7,604 bases of DNA from assembly GCA_015234495.1 (NCBI GenBank), contig JADGMZ010000031.1, positions 1 to 7,604 on the forward strand. The letters are read 5' to 3'. The DNA comes from Brevundimonas sp. (GTDB lineage Bacteria; Pseudomonadota; Alphaproteobacteria; Caulobacterales; Caulobacteraceae). How positions within the stretch are numbered: position 1 is the first letter of the stretch; every line of letters begins with the position of its first letter. This document shows, piece by piece, positions 1 to 5,196 of this stretch. The translations under genes and the position numbers were made by a program. The notes beneath the pieces are model-generated. The model was not told where the DNA came from. It did not search any database and was given only the letters and a program-made list of their open reading frames with translations.

Positions 1-591
1 GGCGCCGCCCCGCGCCTCTCTCAGCTCGCCGGGCAGGACGAAGGGCAGGGCGGCGAGCGGCGCCAGGCCGATGCCCAGAAGCGGCGCCGCCGCGCCCCAT
101 CCCAGGAGGGCGAAGCCGACGCCGATCGCCAGCCCGCCGACCGTCACGGCGATGTCGAGGCCCGCCGCCTTGCCGACCTCGCCGGCCGCCCGGTAGCGCT
201 CCTGGGCCAGCTTGACCAGACTGCGCGCCGGTACCCCCGCCAGGCCGGCGATCAGGGCGATGCGAAACAGGGGATCGCCCGGCCAGACCCAGACGGAGAG
301 GGCGGACGCCGCCAGGAAGGCGCCGCTCAGCACGAAGCCGGTCCGGTACAGGCTGGCGAAATGGCCCTGGGTGGCCGCGCCGGGCGCCTGCGCCGCCCAG
401 AAGCGGGCCATGGCCGCCTCCAGCCAGCTGAACACCGCCACATGGGCCAGGGTCATGACCGAGAAGGCGAGGGCGTAGCGGCCGAAGTCCGCCGGCTCGA
501 GCAGGCGGGTGAACAGCACGATGGCCAGGAAGCCGACCACGCCCTGGATGATGTTGGCCGGCAGGTAGCCCCAGACCCCGCGCCAGAACAT
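1..591 (-). CDS. hfsF: Wzx/PST-type polysaccharide flippase, HfsF-like (partial, C-terminus off the left edge)
   Basis: A frame open from an ATG at 591-589 down to base 1 gives 197 residues with no stop, so the C-terminus lies outside the window. The translation begins MFWRGVWGYLPANIIQGVVG and continues with FTRLLEPADFGRYALAFS, the typical opening of polysaccharide-biosynthesis (Wzx/PST, MOP superfamily) flippases: a first membrane helix, then a loop with an (A/P)xDFGxY motif, then further hydrophobic segments. The visible part has about five potential membrane helices; complete family members usually have 10-14. Such proteins move undecaprenyl-linked oligosaccharide across the inner membrane. 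The ATG shares one base with the stop of the upstream glycosyltransferase gene (TGATG), implying one transcript and coupled translation. The order initiating transferase then flippase matches hfsE-hfsF of the Caulobacter holdfast locus, hence the symbol. The flippase family is clear; the holdfast assignment is inferred from order and could instead be another exopolysaccharide. Confidence 0.85.
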   Translation of the reverse strand, partial: MFWRGVWGYLPANIIQGVVGFLAIVLFTRLLEPADFGRYALAFSVMTLAHVAVFSWLEAAMARFWAAQAPGAATQGHFASLYRTGFVLSGAFLAASALSVWVWPGDPLFRIALIAGLAGVPARSLVKLAQERYRAAGEVGKAAGLDIAVTVGGLAIGVGFALLGWGAAAPLLGIGLAPLAALPFVLPGELREARGGA

Positions 592-2162
592 CAGCGCACC
601 GCCGAGCGGTCGCCCAGCAGCACGGGCACGGTGATGGCCATGATCCAGAGGTCGAGCCACAGCGACTGACGCTCGACGTATTCGATGTCCAGCCGCACCC
701 GGGCGCGCACATCCTGGGCCGTATGCAGCGGGCCGCGCGAGCCGTTGACCGCGGCCCAGCCGGTCATCCCCGGCTTGATGCGATGGCGATGGGCGTACTC
801 CGCCACCAGGCGCGCGCTCTCGACGTGGCCTGTCTTCATGCCGATGGCGTGGGGCCGGGGGCCGACCAGCGACATCTCGCCGGTGATCACGTTCAGCAGC
901 TGCGGCAGTTCATCGAGGCTGGTCTTGCGGATGAAGCGGCCGACCCGGGTGACGCGGTCGTCGTCGTGCGTCACCTGCCGGCTGGCCGTGGCGTCGGCGG
1001 CCTCCTGCTTCATGGAGCGGAATTTCCAGACCACGATCTCCTCGTGGTTGAAGCCGTGGCGGCGCTGGCGGAAGAAGACCGGGCCCGGGCTGTCCAGCCG
1101 GATGGCCAGGGCGATCACCGCCATCACCGGGGCCAGCAGCGCCAGGGCGATCAGGCCGATGACCAGATCCTGCAGCCGCTTGTTGAAGGCGCGGCGGTCC
1201 TGGTCCACCGGACCCTGGACATCGGCCAGGGGGGCGGCGGCCAGCCTGTCGAGCGCCGAGCGTGTCTCGGCCTCGCCATTGGGTTCGACCAGCAGGGTCA
1301 CCTCATTGGGCAGGGTGCGCAGCCGGGCAGTCAGTTCGCGGACCCGGGCTTCGGCCCTGGGATCGATGGCGAGCACGACCCGGTCGACATAGGGTGTCAT
1401 CTTGTGGGTCAGCAGATCGTCCGCGGTGCCCAGAACCGGCACGCCCTCGACCGCCTCCGGGGCGCGGGCCAGCCGGTCATCGAAGATGCCCAGCACGTTC
1501 AGGTCACGCCGGTTCAGGGCCTCGCGGATCAGGCTCTCGGCCCGGCGCGTCGCGCCGACCAGCACGATATTGGGCGTCAGCGCTCCCGAGGCCCGCCAGC
1601 GCCCCACCATGTCGCCCCAGCCCATGTGCAGGGCGTAGAGGCTGACCAGCACCAGGGCGCTCCACACCAGCCAGGCGGTCCACTGGGCCGCGGGGCCCTG
1701 CAGCATCCATCCGCTGGTCATGGCGACCATGGCCCCGGCCGCGACGACTCCCGCCACCGAAGCCAGGTGCAGGCCGGCCTTCTGTCCGCGGGCGAATCGG
1801 TAGCGGCCCAGCGACCGCATCAGGCCGAGCACGGTGGCGGCCCCGAGGGCGAACGGCGCCAGCTGCAAGACCGGGGCGTGCAACAGCGGACCGGGCGCCG
1901 CCGCCCATGCGCACAGCAACGTCACCGCCGCCACCGCCAGCACGTCGAAGGCGCGGAAATAGTGGGCCGCGAGCCGCGAGGCGTGGCGCTGCCGAGCGTT
2001 CAGCCAGACCTCGGGCCGGAAGGGGCCGCGCCGGGCCGAACCCCGAACCTTCGCCGGGGCGTCGGCCGCCGAGGCGGCGAGGGCCTGGAGGGCGGACACG
2101 CCGAAGGGCCCGGTCGCAGCCGGGTCGGCGTCGAGCGATAGGCGGCTGGCGGCGTCGGTCAA
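591..2162 (-). CDS. hfsE: Polyprenyl-phosphate sugar-1-phosphate transferase (initiating glycosyltransferase), HfsE-like
   Basis: 523 residues. It would transfer a sugar-1-phosphate from a UDP-sugar to undecaprenyl phosphate at the inner membrane, the first step of a Wzy-type polysaccharide. Four N-terminal membrane helices lie at about 71-90, 101-115, 131-150 and 160-180. A Rossmann-like CoA-binding-type domain follows (NIVLVGA at 198-204, GIFDDR at 225-230). A membrane segment at about 331-354 leads into the bacterial sugar transferase domain: DSPGPVFFRQ 357-366, WKFRSM 379-384, KTSLDELPQLLNV 413-425 with the catalytic Asp417-Glu418 pair, SLVGPRP 431-437 and KPGMTGWA 463-470. Length and domain order fit the WcaJ/HfsE/PssY class. 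The start at 2162 is TTG; an in-frame TGA lies two codons upstream, so no longer start is possible, and the next in-frame candidate is a GTG at residue 22. No strong Shine-Dalgarno is seen. The overlapping flippase supports a holdfast or exopolysaccharide role. PssY/PssZ-like paralogues are the alternative. Confidence 0.9.
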   Translation of the reverse strand: MTDAASRLSLDADPAATGPFGVSALQALAASAADAPAKVRGSARRGPFRPEVWLNARQRHASRLAAHYFRAFDVLAVAAVTLLCAWAAAPGPLLHAPVLQLAPFALGAATVLGLMRSLGRYRFARGQKAGLHLASVAGVVAAGAMVAMTSGWMLQGPAAQWTAWLVWSALVLVSLYALHMGWGDMVGRWRASGALTPNIVLVGATRRAESLIREALNRRDLNVLGIFDDRLARAPEAVEGVPVLGTADDLLTHKMTPYVDRVVLAIDPRAEARVRELTARLRTLPNEVTLLVEPNGEAETRSALDRLAAAPLADVQGPVDQDRRAFNKRLQDLVIGLIALALLAPVMAVIALAIRLDSPGPVFFRQRRHGFNHEEIVVWKFRSMKQEAADATASRQVTHDDDRVTRVGRFIRKTSLDELPQLLNVITGEMSLVGPRPHAIGMKTGHVESARLVAEYAHRHRIKPGMTGWAAVNGSRGPLHTAQDVRARVRLDIEYVERQSLWLDLWIMAITVPVLLGDRSAVR

Positions 2163-2209
2163 TCGTCACTCGCAAGGCTGGATCCGGCGCCACCTTGCAC
2201 GGCCGCCCT

Positions 2210-2228
2210 CACTGTCGCGTTAACAGTG
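2210..2228. repeat. Short inverted repeat upstream of hfsE (possible operator)
   Basis: On the minus strand the region reads CACTG-TTAACGCGA-CAGTG: two perfect 5-nt arms around a 9-nt A/T-richer centre, 48 nt upstream of the hfsE TTG start. The position and symmetry would suit a repressor or activator site for the polysaccharide genes. The arms are short, and I do not recognise the motif. It contains a GTTAAC but not the TTAA-N7-TTAA pattern of CtrA. Confidence 0.3.
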
Positions 2229-2248
2229 GTCAGCTGAACCAAGACCCG

Positions 2249-2277
2249 TTGCGCCCGCCCGCGCGCTCCGCTATCCA
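2249..2277 (+). promoter_or_regulatory. Housekeeping sigma promoter of the tRNA-Ser gene
   Basis: TTGCGCC at 2249-2255 is followed after 14 nt by GCTATCCA at 2270-2277. This fits the Caulobacter housekeeping pattern TTGACGS, 10-14 nt, GCTANAWC with few mismatches. Transcription would begin near 2283, a few bases before the mature tRNA 5' end at 2289, as is common for alphaproteobacterial tRNA genes. Confidence 0.6.
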
Positions 2278-2288
2278 CGCCGCCTGCC

Positions 2289-2380
2289 GGAGACGTGGCC
2301 GAGTGGCTGAAGGCAACGGTTTGCTAAATCGTCGTACCGGGTAACCGGTACCGAGGGTTCGAATCCCTCCGTCTCCGCCA
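2289..2380 (+). tRNA. tRNA-Ser, anticodon GCT (reads AGC/AGT)
   Basis: A complete class II tRNA of 92 nt with encoded CCA. The acceptor stem is GGAGACG (2289-2295) with CGTCTCC (2370-2376), discriminator G 2377, CCA 2378-2380. The D-arm region is GCCGAGTGGCTGAAGGC. The anticodon stem is ACGGT (2316-2320) with ATCGT (2328-2332, one G-T pair); the loop TTGCTAA carries anticodon GCT at 2323-2325. A long variable arm, GTACCGG-GTAA-CCGGTAC (2334-2351), marks it as a serine tRNA. The T-arm is GAGGG-TTCGAAT-CCCTC (2353-2369). All stems pair, so it should be functional. No integrase or repeated tRNA 3' end is seen nearby, so there is no sign that it serves as an attachment site here. Confidence 0.97.
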
Positions 2381-2485
2381 GATCTTCCAGCCCTCCGCCC
2401 CGGGCGCCGGCTTTCTCCGACCCTCGTGATGAAACCGGACCGCCGCCCAGGGATTGCACCCGGAGTTCATCCCCGGCCGCGTCCC

Positions 2486-3172
2486 ATGTCTCCCAGACCG
2501 CCATCCCCCGATCGCCTCGCCGCCCTGCGAAGCTGCGCCGCCCGGGTGCGCCGTGGGCACGTGGTGGCCCTGACCGCGATCGTCGCCGGGGCGTTCGGTC
2601 TCGTCGGGCTGCGGGCCGTGGACCTGCCGCAGCCGCGGCCCGTCAGCGACGGCGATCGTCTGCAGATCGAGGTGGTGCATCCGGTCGAACCGGAGATCAC
2701 GCCGGGGTCGGTGATGGAGGTCGGCGAACTGGTCGACGGCTTCCAGGGCCTTCCGCGGCCCTTGCCCGAGCTGGTCGAGGTCGACTGGGGCCCTGAATCC
2801 GGGTGGGAGGAGGCGGCGCCGGCGCCCGTGCGCCGTCACGTCGCCGCCGTGTTCGTTCCGCCGCCCCCGGACCGGCGCGAGCCCCCGCCGCGATACGACG
2901 GGCGCTGGTTCGGCTTCGATGCGCCGCGGCGGGACTTCCGGGCCGAACGCGCCGCCCGTCAGGCCCGCATGGAGGCGATGGACCGGCGCGCCCGGGAGAT
3001 GCGCGAGGCGCGGCGGCGGGAATGGGCCGATCGGCGCGAGGAATGGCTACGACGCCGTGACCACGAGCGAGAGCGGCGGAGCGACGAATGGTCCCGCCCC
3101 GAGCGGGGCTGGGCCGGGACCGCCTACGACGATGAGGGTCCCGAACCCCGGGTCCATGCCGATCGTGAGTGA
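2486..3172 (+). CDS. Unrecognised single-pass membrane protein with Arg/Glu-rich C-terminal tail
   Basis: I do not recognise this family. From the ATG at 2486 it has 228 residues. A proline- and arginine-rich N-terminus ends in ARVRRG, followed by one hydrophobic helix at about 25-45 (HVVALTAIVAGAFGLVGLRAV). Positive charge before the helix suggests the N-terminus is in the cytoplasm and the rest in the periplasm. Next comes a more ordered-looking part at about 60-100 (LQIEVVHPVEPEITPGSVME, then VGELVDGF), then a proline-rich linker. From about 150 to the end the protein is dominated by Arg, Glu, Asp, Ala and Trp (RRREWADRREEWLRRRDHER), resembling a charged helix or disordered tail. GC-rich third positions throughout support coding. 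An in-frame ATG at 2426 would add 20 low-complexity residues; neither start has a clear Shine-Dalgarno. The tRNA promoter upstream could supply read-through transcription. Function unknown. Confidence 0.7.
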   Translation: MSPRPPSPDRLAALRSCAARVRRGHVVALTAIVAGAFGLVGLRAVDLPQPRPVSDGDRLQIEVVHPVEPEITPGSVMEVGELVDGFQGLPRPLPELVEVDWGPESGWEEAAPAPVRRHVAAVFVPPPPDRREPPPRYDGRWFGFDAPRRDFRAERAARQARMEAMDRRAREMREARRREWADRREEWLRRRDHERERRSDEWSRPERGWAGTAYDDEGPEPRVHADRE

Positions 3173-3245
3173 TCCGGCGGCCGTCCCCATCGCCCCGTCC
3201 GACCGCGTCCGCGAGCTGAGGCGATCAACTTGACCTGACGTGATC

Positions 3246-3274
3246 TTGGCAGGCGAGGCCGCGCGGTCTAGGTC
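3246..3274 (+). promoter_or_regulatory. Candidate housekeeping promoter of the SCP2-domain gene
   Basis: TTGGCAG at 3246-3252, a 14-nt gap, then TCTAGGTC at 3267-3274. This approximates TTGACGS, 10-14 nt, GCTANAWC: the CTA core and terminal TC match. Transcription would start around 3280, giving a leader of about 27 nt before the ATG at 3307. A second TTGACC at 3230-3235 has no matching -10 at the right distance. Confidence 0.4.
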
Positions 3275-3306
3275 GAAACCTCCACCGTCCTCAGGGAGAG
3301 ACGTCC

Positions 3307-3612
3307 ATGGCCGACCTGGCTCAAGTCACCGAACACATCCGCGGCGCCGTCGGCGACAATTCCGGTCTGGGCAAGACCGTGAAGATCGACCTCGGCGACA
3401 CCGGCAAGATCTTCATCGACGGCGCCTCCGTGCCGAACACCGTCACCAATGAGGACAAGCCCGCCGACGCCACCGTCTCGATCGGCTGGGACGACTTCAT
3501 GGCCCTGTCCGAGGGCAAGCTCGATCCGATGATGGCCTTCATGCAGGGCAAGCTGAAGATCGCCGGCGACATGATGATCGCCCAGAAGCTGGCGCCGCTG
3601 CTGAAGCGCTGA
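3307..3612 (+). CDS. SCP2 sterol-carrier-domain protein
   Basis: A 101-residue single-domain protein of the SCP2 sterol-transfer family, soluble and without a signal peptide. Family members form a small hydrophobic pocket that binds fatty acyl groups, acyl-CoA or sterols. In bacteria the ligand is more likely an acyl lipid than a sterol; that is inference. Visible hallmarks are IDLGDTGKIFIDG (27-39), the ADATVSIGWDDFMALSEGKLD stretch (53-73), and the C-terminal MAFMQGKLKIAGDMMIAQKL (76-95), where GKLKIxGD is the most conserved family motif. Length is normal for the stand-alone type. The start is secure: AGGGAG at 3293-3298 lies 8 nt before the ATG. It is followed by a strong intrinsic terminator and then an acyl-CoA dehydrogenase on the same strand, which suggests a link to acyl-CoA metabolism. 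Confidence 0.92.
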   Translation: MADLAQVTEHIRGAVGDNSGLGKTVKIDLGDTGKIFIDGASVPNTVTNEDKPADATVSIGWDDFMALSEGKLDPMMAFMQGKLKIAGDMMIAQKLAPLLKR

Positions 3613-3637
3613 GCTTGCGCTGAGGCAAGGAACACGG

Positions 3638-3674
3638 CGGCGCGGCGTCCCACGATGCCGCGCCGTTTCTCTTT
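3638..3674 (+). terminator. Strong rho-independent terminator after the SCP2 gene
   Basis: The arm CGGCGCGGCGTC (3638-3649) pairs with GATGCCGCGCCG (3654-3665) as a 12-bp stem with one G-T pair and a 4-nt CCAC loop. It is followed at once by TTTCTCTTT (3666-3674). Stem strength and T-tract are those of an efficient intrinsic terminator. It lies 25 nt after the SCP2 stop and ends 18 nt before the next ATG, so it should set the ratio between SCP2 and downstream gene expression. Confidence 0.85.
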
Positions 3675-3692
3675 CGGGACAGGACTGACGCC

Positions 3693-4889
3693 ATGGACTT
3701 CCGTCACAGCGACCGCGCCCTCGAGTGGCAGGACCGCCTGCGCCGCTTCATGGACGCCGAGGTGCTGCCGCGTTCGGCCGAGTACTGGGCCCAGGTTCGC
3801 GAGGATCACAGCCGTCAGCCGCCCGCGATGGAGGCGATGAAGGCCAGGGCCCGCGAGGCCGGCCTGTGGAACATGTTCCTGCCCGGCGAGCACGGCGCGG
3901 GACTCAACAACCTCGAGTACGCCCCGCTCGCAGAGCAGATGGGCCGCCACCTGTGGTCGGCCGAGGTGTTCAACTGCAACGCCCCCGACACCGGCAATAT
4001 GGAAGTGCTCCATATGTACGGGAACGCCGAACAGCAGGAACGCTGGCTGAAGCCGCTGATGGCGGGCGAGATCCGCTCGGCCTTTCTGATGACCGAGCCC
4101 GAGGTCGCTTCGTCCGACGCCACCAACATCCAGACCCGGATCGAGCGGGACGGCGACCACTATGTCATCAACGGCCGCAAATGGTGGTCGACCAACATGG
4201 GCCACCCCAACGTCGCGGTGACCATCGTCATGGGCAAGACCGACCCCGACGCCTCGGTCCACACCCAGCAGTCGCAGATCATCGTCCCCGTCGACACCCC
4301 CGGCTTCCGGGTCGAGCGGATGCTGTCGGTGTTCGGCTATGACGAGCGCCCGATCGGCCATGCCGAGGTGGTGCTGGAGAACGTCCGCGTGCCGGTCGAG
4401 AACCTGATCGCCGGCGAGGGGCGCGGCTTCGAGATCGCCCAGGGCCGGCTCGGGCCGGGCCGCATCCACCACTGCATGCGCGTCATCGGCATGGCCGAGC
4501 GGGCGCTGGAGCTGATGGTCGAGCGGCTGAAGTCGCGCGCCGCCTTCCGCAAGACGCTGGCCGAGCATTCGGTCTGGGAGCAGCGCGTCGCCGAGGCCCG
4601 CACCAACATCGAGATGTGCCGCCTGCTGGTGCTCAAGGCGGCCTGGATGATGGACGAGGTCGGGGCCAAGGGCGCCAAGTCCGAGATCGCCCAGATCAAG
4701 GTCGCCGCGCCGCGTATGGCGCTTAAGGTGATCGACGATGCTATCCAGGCCTTCGGCGGCGCCGGCGTTTCGGCCGACACCCCGCTGGCCGAGATGTACG
4801 CCATGGTCCGCACCCTGCGCATCGCCGACGGTCCGGACGAGGTGCACAATCGCTCGATTGCGCGGATCGAGTACGGCAAGGCGCCCTGA
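3693..4889 (+). CDS. Acyl-CoA dehydrogenase, ACAD10/ACAD11-like
   Basis: 398 residues, the normal size for a single-domain acyl-CoA dehydrogenase: an FAD flavoprotein that introduces an alpha-beta double bond into an acyl-CoA and passes electrons to electron-transfer flavoprotein. Domains in order: the N-terminal helical domain (1-130, with [14 protein letters not shown] 58-71); the central beta domain ([16 protein letters not shown] 131-146, [16 protein letters not shown] 153-168, then [16 protein letters not shown] 211-226 and [20 protein letters not shown] 243-262); and the C-terminal helical domain (QAFGGAGVS 352-360, [14 protein letters not shown] 373-386). The [11 protein letters not shown] and [12 protein letters not shown] signatures are those of the ACAD10/11 group. 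Asp379 occupies the place of the catalytic Glu of medium-chain enzymes (YEGT becomes ADGP), and the alternative base position used by isovaleryl-CoA dehydrogenase is Gly256. AGGA lies 8 nt before the ATG. Metazoan relatives carry an extra kinase-like domain; this one does not. The substrate is not deducible. Confidence 0.95.
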   Translation: MDFRHSDRALEWQDRLRRFMDAEVLPRSAEYWAQVREDHSRQPPAMEAMKARAREAGLWNMFLPGEHGAGLNNLEYAPLAEQMGRHLWSAEVFNCNAPDTGNMEVLHMYGNAEQQERWLKPLMAGEIRSAFLMTEPEVASSDATNIQTRIERDGDHYVINGRKWWSTNMGHPNVAVTIVMGKTDPDASVHTQQSQIIVPVDTPGFRVERMLSVFGYDERPIGHAEVVLENVRVPVENLIAGEGRGFEIAQGRLGPGRIHHCMRVIGMAERALELMVERLKSRAAFRKTLAEHSVWEQRVAEARTNIEMCRLLVLKAAWMMDEVGAKGAKSEIAQIKVAAPRMALKVIDDAIQAFGGAGVSADTPLAEMYAMVRTLRIADGPDEVHNRSIARIEYGKAP

Positions 4890-4903
4890 CGGGACGGAAA
4901 AAC

Positions 4904-4930
4904 GAGTCGACAGAGTCGACAGAGTCGACA
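4904..4930 (+). repeat. Tandem 9-mer array, three copies of GAGTCGACA
   Basis: Three perfect copies of GAGTCGACA start at 4904, 4913 and 4922, 15 nt after the acyl-CoA dehydrogenase stop. Each copy holds a palindromic GTCGAC and a GAGTC, which matches GANTC, the CcrM methylation site of Caulobacterales. The repeats are exact, so they are either recent or under selection. Confidence 0.95.
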
Positions 4931-4970
4931 TGGTCTGGACGCGGATCCGGGATGGCGCCGCCAGAAACCA

Positions 4971-4988
4971 GAGTCGACAGAGTCGACA
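4971..4988 (+). repeat. Second 9-mer array, two copies of GAGTCGACA
   Basis: Two perfect copies start at 4971 and 4980, in the same orientation as the first array and 40 nt after it. Both arrays end in ACAT. The spacer has TGGTCTGG at its left end (4931-4938) and CCAGAAACCA at its right end (4961-4970), which pair with a 2-nt bulge, plus the palindrome CGGATCCG (4942-4949). The whole 85-bp block could therefore form a long imperfect hairpin with the GTCGAC cores in the stem. Confidence 0.93.
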
Positions 4989-5040
4989 TCGGGGGGGCTA
5001 CGCCTGGCGGCGTGGCGGGAGTTCGATTGTCAAAGACCTT

Positions 5041-5064
5041 GCGCCCCGCGTGCGGGCGGCGCGC
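5041..5064. terminator. GC-rich hairpin, possible weak terminator between convergent genes
   Basis: On the minus strand GCGC(CG)CCCGC pairs with GCGGGGCGC: about nine pairs with a 2-nt bulge and a very tight loop. It is followed by AAGGTCTTT rather than a clean T-run. It lies about 133 nt beyond the stop of the DUF2236 gene. On the plus strand no T-tract follows. It may help end transcription from either side, but the evidence is only the dyad and its location. Confidence 0.25.
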
Positions 5065-5161
5065 AGATCAGTATGAGCCGGTCCGCCCCTCAGGCGGGAA
5101 GATCGCATCGAGAAACCGTCAGGCCGTTGAAACGACGGCGGTTCATCGCGGCTGTCGGACT

Positions 5162-5181
5162 GGAATTCCGGGAATTCCCGG
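5162..5181. repeat. Overlapping EcoRI-type palindromes, GGAATTCC and CCGGGAATTCCCGG
   Basis: GGAATTCC at 5162-5169 is followed in a 9-nt step by a perfect 14-nt palindrome, CCGGGAATTCCCGG, at 5168-5181. Both share GGAATTCC, so the segment is at once a direct repeat and two dyads. It lies 15 nt downstream of the DUF2236 gene's stop. It could be a protein-binding site or part of a transcript 3' end; no T-tract follows on either strand. Confidence 0.5.
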
Positions 5182-5196
5182 CAAGGCGCGCCGTGT

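Larger units (their letters stand above)
4890..5196. other. 307-nt convergent intergenic region rich in repeats and palindromes
   Basis: This is the gap between the ends of the acyl-CoA dehydrogenase (plus) and the DUF2236 gene (minus). I find no credible gene: the open frames across it start inside repeats and lack family motifs and ribosome sites. It contains, in order: the two 9-mer arrays with their 40-nt spacer (4904-4988), a run of seven G (4991-4997), a GC-rich hairpin (5041-5064), a small hairpin CCGCC-CCTCA-GGCGG (5083-5097), another GCCGT-7 nt-ACGGC (5123-5139), and the GGAATTCC/CCGGGAATTCCCGG palindromes (5162-5181). Such a density of dyads suggests transcription ends here from both sides, but none has a good T-tract. 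Confidence 0.6.

Noticed and set aside
723..2141. 472-residue open frame on the plus strand opposite hfsE
   Set aside because: Antisense shadow of a GC-rich gene. It is Gly/Gln/His/Arg-rich with no family motif, while the minus-strand frame has the full sugar-transferase signature set.
2210..2228. GTTAAC in the hfsE upstream region as a CtrA box
   Set aside because: CtrA sites need TTAA-N7-TTAA or a close variant. Only one half is present.
2289..2380. tRNA-Ser as an integration (att) site for a mobile element
   Set aside because: No repeated tRNA 3' end, integrase or composition shift is visible in the window.
2426..2485. 20-residue upstream extension of the unrecognised membrane protein
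   Set aside because: Low-complexity Pro/Arg residues with no Shine-Dalgarno. Not excluded, but the ATG at 2486 gives a more natural membrane-anchored N-terminus.
3321..4931. 536-residue open frame on the minus strand opposite SCP2 and the acyl-CoA dehydrogenase
   Set aside because: It spans two convincing plus-strand genes and the terminator and begins inside the 9-mer repeat (STLSTLST). Composition is typical of antisense frames at high GC.
4904..4988. 9-mer repeats as a CRISPR array
   Set aside because: Repeat unit is 9 nt and tandem, with a single 40-nt spacer between two blocks. No repeat-spacer periodicity and no cas genes.
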